Below, piece after piece: positions 8,744 through 15,133 of a DNA stretch of 64,000 nucleotides. Below the pieces are notes generated by a model, which worked only from the letters and a program-made list of their open reading frames with translations, did not search any database and was not told the origin of the DNA. The number at the start of each line of letters is the position of its first letter. Positions within the stretch are counted from its first letter, which is position 1. This DNA comes from Myxococcus sp. RHSTA-1-4 (GTDB taxonomy: Bacteria; Myxococcota; Myxococcia; Myxococcales; Myxococcaceae). The stretch is taken from the NCBI RefSeq assembly GCF_020037125.1, contig NZ_JAIQDG010000002.1, positions 62,001-126,000 of the forward strand. Reading direction: 5' to 3'. Both the position numbers and the translations under genes were made by a program.

Positions 8744-10288
8744 ATGCGTCCGGGTCTGGCCCCATGGGTGGCCTTTGCGAGCGTGATGTTCGTGGCGTGC
8801 TCGCCGCCGGCCCCCGCCACACTTGAGTTCGTGGACCAGTCACCGGCGCAGCCGCGACTGGGAGAAATCACCACGTTGCGCTTCCGCGCGGTGGACTCCC
8901 GGGGCCAGCCGCAGGCGGGTACTCCGGTCTCTTTCTCGCTGCAGTCGCCGGTCCCCGGCGTGGAGCTGTCGCCCACGGAGGGCACCACCAACACCGGTGA
9001 CGGTGTGGTCTCCGTGCAGGTGGTCGCCCGGGGAGGCCGCGTGGCCTCCGTCGTCGTCGTGGCCACCGCCAGCGGTGACGGCGAGACGAAGACGGCCGTC
9101 AGCCCGGTGGTGAGCTTCGCCGGCACCAACTCCAGCGCCCGCCAGCTCACCTTCCAGTGCGGCGCGTTCGCCGGTGATGGCTCCGGCCTGCACCACGCGA
9201 TTGGCGCGTGGGACGAGACGCGCCACCTCATCGCCGGCGTGAAGCTGCGGTGCAACGCCCACGTGGGCGACCGCAACGGCGACGGCATCACCGGCGCCCA
9301 GGTGTCCTTCCTCACCGAGGCGGGCACCATCGGCCCCAGCGCGGTGACGTCCACCGACGTGGTGGGCAACGCCGAGGTCCTCTACAAGTCGTCCTACCCG
9401 CTGCCCGAGGACGTGGCCCCGGGCGAGTTCACCTGGTCCCCTCCGGACGATGACGTCCACACGGGCGAGTACATCGCCCCCCTGTGGATGCACCCCTTCC
9501 TGTGGGAGGAGAACCCGCTCGTGAACTACGGCAACCCGGCCCGGCCGTACGACACGCGTCCCGAGCCGCGCCGCAGTGACCCCATCCGTCCGGGCAAGGT
9601 CAACAACCCGCGTGACAACCTCGTCTCCATCATCGCCATCACCAGCGGCGAGGAGGCGTACGACGACAACAACAACAACGGCCAGTGGGACTCGGGCGAG
9701 CCCTTCGTGGACCTGACCGAGCCCTTCGTCGACAACAACGACAACGGCACGTGGGACCCTCACGAGCGCTTCGTCGACACCAACGGCGACGGCAAGTGGA
9801 ACGGGAAGAACAAGCAGTTCGACGCGTCCACGCTCATCTGGGTGCAGGAGCGCATCCTCTGGACGGGCTGGCCGCACGAGCTGGATGCGCCCCAGGTGTT
9901 CCGGCAGATCCGCCCGCTGCCCAGCCAGGACCCGGCCACGTTCATCGTCGAGCACTTCGGCGCGCAGACGGTCGAGTTCCTCGTGTCGGACCCCTGGTAC
10001 AACCGCATGGCCCAGAACTCCAACGACGACGGCTGCAACGGCGGCGCGTCCGGCCCCGTCAAGGTGGCGCCCACGCTCACCGGCATCGCCCTGACGTACC
10101 CGTCGTTCAAGTTCGAGAGCTACAGCGTGCAGGACGTCCACGAGCAGCCGCCGGAGGGCAATCCTCCCCCGGCCAGCGAGCCGCCCGTGGCCTGGACGGT
10201 GTCGCCGACGTGCTACTACACGGCCGCCCAGCTCGACGGGCACAAGGTGGGCGTCGTCGGCCCCACCGTCGCCGGGCGGGTGCGCTGA
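8744..10288 (+). CDS. Lipoprotein with Ig-like domain and Asp/Asn-rich calcium-binding-like repeats
   Basis: The N-terminus MRPGLAPWVAFASVMFVAC ends in a lipobox with Cys19 followed by Ser-Pro-Pro, so a surface or periplasmic lipoprotein is expected. Residues about 25-120 look like an Ig-like (bacterial Big_1/invasin type) domain: LRFRAVDSRGQPQAGTPVSF. A second such segment follows at about 160-220 (GAQVSFLTEAGTIGPSAVTS). Residues about 305-360 hold three Asp/Asn-rich units of the form DxNxNGxWDxGExFvD, resembling EF-hand-like calcium loops. The C-terminus has several cysteines. The protein is not closely recognisable beyond this. It may be a surface adhesion or structural protein, but that is inference from domain types only. 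Confidence 0.7.
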   Translation: MRPGLAPWVAFASVMFVACSPPAPATLEFVDQSPAQPRLGEITTLRFRAVDSRGQPQAGTPVSFSLQSPVPGVELSPTEGTTNTGDGVVSVQVVARGGRVASVVVVATASGDGETKTAVSPVVSFAGTNSSARQLTFQCGAFAGDGSGLHHAIGAWDETRHLIAGVKLRCNAHVGDRNGDGITGAQVSFLTEAGTIGPSAVTSTDVVGNAEVLYKSSYPLPEDVAPGEFTWSPPDDDVHTGEYIAPLWMHPFLWEENPLVNYGNPARPYDTRPEPRRSDPIRPGKVNNPRDNLVSIIAITSGEEAYDDNNNNGQWDSGEPFVDLTEPFVDNNDNGTWDPHERFVDTNGDGKWNGKNKQFDASTLIWVQERILWTGWPHELDAPQVFRQIRPLPSQDPATFIVEHFGAQTVEFLVSDPWYNRMAQNSNDDGCNGGASGPVKVAPTLTGIALTYPSFKFESYSVQDVHEQPPEGNPPPASEPPVAWTVSPTCYYTAAQLDGHKVGVVGPTVAGRVR

Positions 10289-10323
10289 AACCGGTGGGGG
10301 CCCTGGCGTGCCGCAACAAGGCA

Positions 10324-10352
10324 TTGACCCCGGGGCCCTCCCTCCGTAGGTT
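10324..10352 (+). promoter_or_regulatory. Putative sigma-70 promoter for the TetR / enoyl-CoA hydratase pair
   Basis: TTGACC at 10324-10329, a 17-base spacer, and TAGGTT at 10347-10352. The start codon of the TetR gene is at 10400, giving a leader of about 40 bases. The same TAGGTT -10 element occurs before two other genes in this window, which strengthens the call. Confidence 0.6.
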
Positions 10353-10399
10353 CCCGCCCTTCGGCTGATTATTGAATCACCCCTCGGGTGGAGGACGTC

Positions 10400-11113
10400 G
10401 TGGGTCAGCAGAGCAAGACGGCGGCGGACAACGGCTCGCGTGAGAGTGAGCGCCGCCGCACCATCCTGCGCGCGGCCATCGACGTGTTCGCCCGCAAGGG
10501 CTACCACGGCTGCCGCATCGCGGACGTGGCCAAGGAGGCGGGCGTCGCGTACGGGCTCGTCTACCACTACTTCAAGAACAAGGACGAGCTGCTGGAGACC
10601 GTGTTCGACACGGGCTGGAGCGGCTTCGTCACGCGCGTGCGCGCGGTGGTGGAGGCGGAAGGGACGCTCGCGGAGAAGGTGCGCGGCATCGTCGACGTGG
10701 CCTTCGAGGCCTACCGGGTGGACCCGCGCGCGGTGAAGGTCCTCATCCTGGAGATTGCCCGCAGCCCGGCCGGCTCCCGCATCAACCGGCAGACGGCTTT
10801 CGTGGACGCCATCCGGCTCAGCTCGGAGCTGTTCACCCGGGCGAAGGAGTCCGGCGAGCTGCGCGCGGACATGGACCCGCATCTGGCCTCCGCGCTTCTC
10901 TTCGGCAACATCGAGATGGGGCTCACCGCCTTCGTGGTGGGGCTGACCGACTCGCGCGACGTCGCCGCGCTGGAGCGGGCCAAGGCGCAGATCGCCGACT
11001 CCTTCCTTTACGGCGTCCTCTCGGGCGCCCATGGCGAGGAGGCAGCCGAATGGAAGTCGGAGAAGCCGTCGGAGAAGTCCGCTACGAAGTCCAAGGCACC
11101 CAAGCGCTCCTGA
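10400..11113 (+). CDS. TetR/AcrR-family transcriptional regulator
   Basis: A 237-residue TetR-type repressor. The N-terminal helix-turn-helix is at about residues 17-60: RRTILRAAIDVFARKGYHGC, then IADVAKEAGVAYGLVYHYFKNKDELL, a textbook match. The C-terminal ligand-binding half is helical and resembles regulators of fatty-acid degradation genes. GTG at 10400 is preferred because GGAGG at 10390-10394 lies five bases upstream; an in-frame GTG at 10388 would overlap that site. Its last 64 bases overlap the start of an enoyl-CoA hydratase gene in another frame, so the two are co-transcribed and the regulator likely responds to acyl-CoA-type ligands (inference). Confidence 0.9.
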   Translation: MGQQSKTAADNGSRESERRRTILRAAIDVFARKGYHGCRIADVAKEAGVAYGLVYHYFKNKDELLETVFDTGWSGFVTRVRAVVEAEGTLAEKVRGIVDVAFEAYRVDPRAVKVLILEIARSPAGSRINRQTAFVDAIRLSSELFTRAKESGELRADMDPHLASALLFGNIEMGLTAFVVGLTDSRDVAALERAKAQIADSFLYGVLSGAHGEEAAEWKSEKPSEKSATKSKAPKRS

Positions 11114-11844
11114 CCATCGACCGGCCGAAGGCCCGCAACGCGCTGTCACCCGCGGTGGTGCGCGGGCTGATGGCGGCGCTGGAGCGCGCCGAGTCCGACC
11201 CCGCGGTGCGGGTGCTGGTGCTCACCGGCGCGGGGGAGAAGGTCTTCTGCGCGGGCGGCGACCTGGGGACGATGGCGGGTGACGAGGGCTTCCTGGCGAC
11301 TCACGAGGGCCGGCGCTCCTACGGGCGGCTGCTGGCGCGCTTCCAGGAGCTGCGCAAGCCCACGGTGGCCCGCGTCAACGGGCACGCGCTTGCGGGCGGC
11401 CTGGGGCTGGTGCTCGCGTGTGATCTGGCGGTGATGGTCGAGGGCGCGGACCTGGGCACGCCGGAAATCGACGTGGGGCTGTTCCCCATGATGATGATGG
11501 CGCTCCTGCAGCGGCACCTGGGGCGCAAGCGGGCGCTGGAGCTGGTGCTCACGGGAGACAGGCTGCCGGCGCGCGAGGCGCTGGCGCTGGGGCTCGTCAA
11601 CCGGGTGGTGCCGGCGGCGGAGCTGGACACGGCGGTGAACGCGCTGGCGGGGAAGCTGGCCGGAAAGAGCCAGGCGGTGCTGGCGCTGGGACGCCGCGCC
11701 TTCTTCACCGCGGAGGACCTGCCGCTGCCCGCCGCGCTGGAGTACCTGGCGTCGCAGCTCTCGTTGAACGTGCTCGCGGACGACGCCGGCGAGGGCATCT
11801 CCGCGTTCCTGGAGAAGCGCCCGCCGAAGTGGAACGACCGCTGA
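11050..11844 (+). CDS. Enoyl-CoA hydratase/isomerase family protein
   Basis: A 264-residue crotonase-fold protein, expected to act on acyl-CoA thioesters in the cytoplasm. The family core is visible: the oxyanion-hole text CAGGDLGTM after VLVLTGAGEKVF, the second oxyanion segment NGHALAGGLGLVLACDLAVM, and the EIDVGLFPMMMM loop. In the second active-site stretch, Glu of TPEIDVG is at the position where many hydratases have a catalytic Glu, while the neighbouring Glu position seen in mitochondrial hydratase is not obvious, so hydratase, isomerase or another crotonase reaction are all possible. The start at 11050 overlaps the TetR gene by 64 bases; a later in-frame start would remove the first beta strand. 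Confidence 0.88.
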   Translation: MEVGEAVGEVRYEVQGTQALLTIDRPKARNALSPAVVRGLMAALERAESDPAVRVLVLTGAGEKVFCAGGDLGTMAGDEGFLATHEGRRSYGRLLARFQELRKPTVARVNGHALAGGLGLVLACDLAVMVEGADLGTPEIDVGLFPMMMMALLQRHLGRKRALELVLTGDRLPAREALALGLVNRVVPAAELDTAVNALAGKLAGKSQAVLALGRRAFFTAEDLPLPAALEYLASQLSLNVLADDAGEGISAFLEKRPPKWNDR

Positions 11845-11864
11845 GCCGGCGCCCGTTGTCTGGA

Positions 11865-11943
11865 GCGACGAACAGCTGGGTGGAGCCTCAAGCCGCGTGA
11901 CGGGCTGCGGCAATGGCTTGCGGTTCACCAGGCTGTTCGTCGC
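11865..11943. repeat. 12-bp perfect inverted repeat flanking 55 bases
   Basis: GCGACGAACAGC at 11865-11876 is the exact reverse complement of GCTGTTCGTCGC at 11932-11943. The bases just inside can extend the stem with bulges (CTGGGTG against CACCAG). It begins 20 bases after the enoyl-CoA hydratase stop. It could be a large terminator-type RNA hairpin or the remains of a mobile repeat. There is no T-run after it. The rest of the gap from 11845 to 12299 holds no convincing gene; it contains this repeat and a promoter at 12156-12183. Confidence 0.5.
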
Positions 11944-12155
11944 GGACACGCGTGCCCATCCAGAGGGCCCGTGCGCGCGAGCCTACCTGCCGGGTGGGTT
12001 CGCGAATTTCAACCTGAAGGGTTCATGTCAGCCCTCCGGCCCAGGATGCGATGACCGTGGGGGGGCTGTACGTCCCGCGGCGTCGCTCTCACGCGAGCGG
12101 CGGAGATGTGTGCCTGTCATGCCAAAAGGATGTCACGGCTTGAATTGATTGTTGG

Positions 12156-12183
12156 TTGACAGGAATTGTGGCGGGACGATACT
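12156..12183 (+). promoter_or_regulatory. Putative sigma-70 promoter of the contractile injection system operon
   Basis: A consensus TTGACA at 12156-12161 is followed after 16 bases by GATACT at 12178-12183. It lies in a noticeably AT-richer stretch of this GC-rich gap and about 115 bases before the sheath start codon, which has AAGGAG upstream. No other promoter-like site is evident in the following 21 kb of packed genes. Confidence 0.5.
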
Positions 12184-12299
12184 CGAATCCATTCGCAAGT
12201 GGCGTACGTTGCCTCTTGGGCCAATTGACTCATCTGGAACTGGGGGGGCAGCCAGTCGGTATGCGACGTTGAAGTCAACTTGGGTCCAAGGAGAACCGT

Positions 12300-13844
12300 A
12301 TGCCCGTCTCTCCCACGTATCCCGGCGTCTACCTCGAGGAAGTTCCGAGTGGCGTGAGAACGCTCACCGGCGTGGCCACGTCGGTGACCGCCTTCATCGG
12401 CCGAGCGCTTCGAGGTCCTGTCAACGAGCCGGTTGTCATCAACAGCTTCGCCGACTTCGAGCGCACTTTCGGCGGCCTGTGGCTCAAGAGCTCGATGAGC
12501 TTCGCCGTGCGCGACTTCTTCCTCAACGGCGGTGGGCAGGCCATCGTCGTGCGCCTGTACCGGGCGGAGTCGGGGACGGGGGCCAAGCCGGGGAGGGCCG
12601 GGGTGGCGGTGGGTGGCCTGACGCTGGAGGCCGCCAACGAGGGCGCCTGGGGCAACAACCTGGCGGTTTCCGTGGAGACGCCGGGCTCGGCCGAGGTGGC
12701 CGCTCGCATGGGGCTGACGGCGGCCGACCTCTTCAACCTCACGGTGCGCGACACCGGCGCCGGGGGCGCCACCGAGCAGCACCTGCACTTGACGGTCAAG
12801 GACACCGCGCGCCGGGTGGACCGGGTCCTCGCCGCCGAGTCCAAGCTGGTGCGCTGGGCCGGCGCGTGGCCGGGGACCGAGCCCGTCGTCGTCGCTGACC
12901 CCACGGCGGATGTGACCCAGGCGGCCGACGGACAGGCGCTGACGCTCGCCGACAGCTTCTCCCCCACGGGGGCGCAGGCGAGCAAGGTGGGGCTCTACGC
13001 GCTGGAGAACGCGGACCTCTTCAACCTGCTCTGCATCCCTCCATACCTCGATACGGGGGACGTGGACGCGGCGCTCATCACCGAGGCCGCGGCATATTGT
13101 GAGCGGCGTCGCGCGATGTACATCGTGGATCCGCCCACGAGCTGGAACAACAAGGCCACGGCGAAGTCGGGGCTCGACACGCTGGGCACGAAGAGCAAGA
13201 ACGCCGCGGTGTTCTTCCCGCGGCTGGTGCAGGCCAACCCGCTGCGCGGCAACCAGCTGGAGACGTTCGCGCCGAGCGGCGCGGTGGCGGGCACCATCGC
13301 GCGCATCGACGCGCAGCGTGGCGTGTGGAAGGCCCCGGCGGGACTGGAGGCGACGCTGGCGGGCGTGCCGCGGCTGAGCGTGCCACTCACGGACGCGGAG
13401 AACGGCGAGCTCAACCCGATGGGCATCAACTGCCTGCGCTCCATGCCGGGAGCCGGTCGCATCATCTGGGGCTCTCGCACCCTGCAAGGGGATGACCGGC
13501 TGGGGTCCGAGTGGAAGTACCTCCCCATCCGCCGCCTCGCCCTCTTCATCGAGGAGAGCCTCTATCGCGGCACGCAGTGGGTGGTGTTCGAGCCGAACGA
13601 CGAGCCGCTCTGGGCGCAGATCCGCCTCAACGTGGGGTCCTTCATGCACGGCCTCTTCCGCCAGGGAGCCTTCCAGGGCCGGGCGCCCAATGAGGCCTAC
13701 TTCGTGCTGTGCGACAAGGACACCACGACGCAGGACGACCGCAATCGCGGAATCGTCAATATCCACGTCGGCTTCGCGCCGCTCAAGCCGGCTGAGTTCG
13801 TCATCATCAAGCTGCAGCAGATGGCCGGACAGGTGGGCGCGTAA
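12300..13844 (+). CDS. Contractile injection system sheath protein
   Basis: This is the contractile outer sheath of a phage-tail-like injection machine. The 514-residue product has the family's N-terminus (PVSPTYPGVYLEEVPSG, then GVATSVTAFIGRALRGP), the FGGLW and VRDFFLNGGGQAIVVRLYR blocks, and the conserved C-terminal domain with FIEESLYRGTQWVVFEPND and GIVNIHVGFAPLKPAEFVII, which forms the inter-subunit handshake in Afp/PVC/pyocin sheaths. Start at 12300 has AAGGAG six bases upstream. It is the first gene of the operon, 31 bases before the tube gene. Afp and PVC loci have three sheath paralogues; only this one is present here. Confidence 0.95.
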   Translation: MPVSPTYPGVYLEEVPSGVRTLTGVATSVTAFIGRALRGPVNEPVVINSFADFERTFGGLWLKSSMSFAVRDFFLNGGGQAIVVRLYRAESGTGAKPGRAGVAVGGLTLEAANEGAWGNNLAVSVETPGSAEVAARMGLTAADLFNLTVRDTGAGGATEQHLHLTVKDTARRVDRVLAAESKLVRWAGAWPGTEPVVVADPTADVTQAADGQALTLADSFSPTGAQASKVGLYALENADLFNLLCIPPYLDTGDVDAALITEAAAYCERRRAMYIVDPPTSWNNKATAKSGLDTLGTKSKNAAVFFPRLVQANPLRGNQLETFAPSGAVAGTIARIDAQRGVWKAPAGLEATLAGVPRLSVPLTDAENGELNPMGINCLRSMPGAGRIIWGSRTLQGDDRLGSEWKYLPIRRLALFIEESLYRGTQWVVFEPNDEPLWAQIRLNVGSFMHGLFRQGAFQGRAPNEAYFVLCDKDTTTQDDRNRGIVNIHVGFAPLKPAEFVIIKLQQMAGQVGA

Positions 13845-13875
13845 GGACCCGGTGTAAGGATTCGAGGAGGACATC

Positions 13876-14397
13876 GTGGCGCAATTCACCGTCAATGCGG
13901 TGCGGCTGGACCCCTATAAGAACTTCAAGTTCCGCGTTCGTTGGGACGGTCGCGACGTAGCGGGAGTCAGCAAGGTTGGCGCCCTCAAGCGCACCACCGA
14001 GGTGGTGAAGCACCGCGATGGCGGTGACTTCAGCAGTTCGCGGAAGTCTCCCGGCCGCACCGAGTACGAGGCCATCACCCTGGAGCGGGGCGTGACGCAC
14101 GACCCCGAGTTCGAGGCGTGGGCTCGCAAGGTGTGGAACTACGCGGCCAAGCCCCTGGAAGGGGGGGAGTCCTCGCTGAAGGATTTCCGAAAGGACATCC
14201 GCATCCAGGTCTACAACGAGGCAGGCCAGGTCGTGCTGGCGTACAACGTCTTCCGTTGCTGGGTGTCCGAGTTCCAGGCGCTGCCAGAGCTGGACGCCAA
14301 TGGGAACGCGGTGGCCATCGAGTACATCAAGCTCGAGAACGAGGGCTGGGAGCGCGACGACCAGGTGAAGGAGCCGACGGAGCCGCAGCTCCCGTGA
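13876..14397 (+). CDS. Contractile injection system inner tube protein (gp19-like)
   Basis: The 173-residue product is a T4 gp19/Afp1-type tube protein, the hexameric ring that stacks into the inner tube. Hallmarks: an N-terminal DPYKNFKFRVRWDGRDVAGVS, the GRTEYEAITLERGVTHDPEFEAW block, and the C-terminal VFRCWVSEFQALPELDANGN and VAIEYIKLENEGW. The GTG start at 13876 has a strong GAGGAGG site five bases upstream, as expected for a highly expressed structural gene. Only one tube gene is visible, whereas Afp/PVC have two (a main tube and a tube initiator). It precedes a CxxC-containing protein gene by four bases. Confidence 0.95.
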   Translation: MAQFTVNAVRLDPYKNFKFRVRWDGRDVAGVSKVGALKRTTEVVKHRDGGDFSSSRKSPGRTEYEAITLERGVTHDPEFEAWARKVWNYAAKPLEGGESSLKDFRKDIRIQVYNEAGQVVLAYNVFRCWVSEFQALPELDANGNAVAIEYIKLENEGWERDDQVKEPTEPQLP

Positions 14398-14401
14398 GCT
14401 C

Positions 14402-15133
14402 ATGCGCGCGCTGTCGGCCAGCGACATCGTCCACCTCTGGGAGGTGGGGCAACCCCAGCACCCGCTTGACCGGGCGCTGACGTTGGTGGGCGCCGCCTGC
14501 CCGGAGCTGTCGAGGCAGGAGTTGGTGGCACTGGATGTGGCATCCCGGGACTCACTGCTGCTGCGGCTGCGTGAGCGGACCGTGGGGCCGTTGCTGGACT
14601 GCTACGCCGAGTGCCCGGCCTGCCGCACGTCCCTCGAATTCCAGGTCGAGACGGAGCGCCTCCTCGCCCTGTTGAACACGGCGCGAAGTGGGCGTGTCCT
14701 GGAGGCCGACGGCGTGGAGGTGCGGTATCGACTGCCGGACAGCCGGGACCTTGCCGCGGTGGCCCGGTGTCCGGATGCCGGTGCCGCGCGGCAACTGCTG
14801 CTCCGCCGATGCGTGCTCGGTGCCAGCGATTCCCAGGGCGCCTTCTCCGCCGATGCGCTGCCAGACGGGGTCGTCACGGCCCTCTGCGCGCGCCTGGAGG
14901 AGGAGGCAGGGGTCGCCGATGCACAGGTGGACCTCCGCTGCCCGTCCTGCGGCCACGTGTTGGAAGTGGCCATCGACATCACGGAGTTCTTCTGGCGGGA
15001 GCTGGCCGTGGAGGCGCGGCGCCTCCTTCGTGAGGTGCATGTGTTGGCGCGCGCGTATTGCTGGAGTGAGGAGAGCATCCTGGCCATGGGGCCGCAGCGG
15101 CGGCGCTTCTATCTGGAGCTGGCCGGCGAATGA
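14402..15133 (+). CDS. eCIS operon protein with two CxxC pairs (possible baseplate assembly factor)
   Basis: A 243-residue protein whose function I do not recognise with confidence. Two cysteine pairs, C71-x2-C74 in CPACRTSLEF and C180-x2-C183 in CPSCGHVLEV, look like the two halves of a zinc ribbon or two zinc knuckles about 105 residues apart. The N-terminal 60 residues are helical (ASDIVHLWEVGQ, LRLRERTVGP). Position after the tube and before the cap and ATPase genes resembles that of T4 gp26/gp51-type hub assembly chaperones in other contractile loci, so an assembly role is a reasonable guess. Its stop overlaps the next start (ATGA), indicating translational coupling. Confidence 0.6.
   Translation: MRALSASDIVHLWEVGQPQHPLDRALTLVGAACPELSRQELVALDVASRDSLLLRLRERTVGPLLDCYAECPACRTSLEFQVETERLLALLNTARSGRVLEADGVEVRYRLPDSRDLAAVARCPDAGAARQLLLRRCVLGASDSQGAFSADALPDGVVTALCARLEEEAGVADAQVDLRCPSCGHVLEVAIDITEFFWRELAVEARRLLREVHVLARAYCWSEESILAMGPQRRRFYLELAGE

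Noticed and set aside
11897-12148. Possible 83-aa gene in the gap before the eCIS operon
   Set aside because: It starts inside the inverted repeat, lacks a ribosome site, has atypical codon use for this DNA, and encodes no recognisable pattern.
12200-12212. Sigma-54-like site (TGGC...TTGC) before the eCIS operon
   Set aside because: The distance from GG to GC is 10 bases, two short of the 12 needed for a sigma-54 promoter, and the flanking bases do not match. The TTGACA/GATACT pair upstream is a better explanation.
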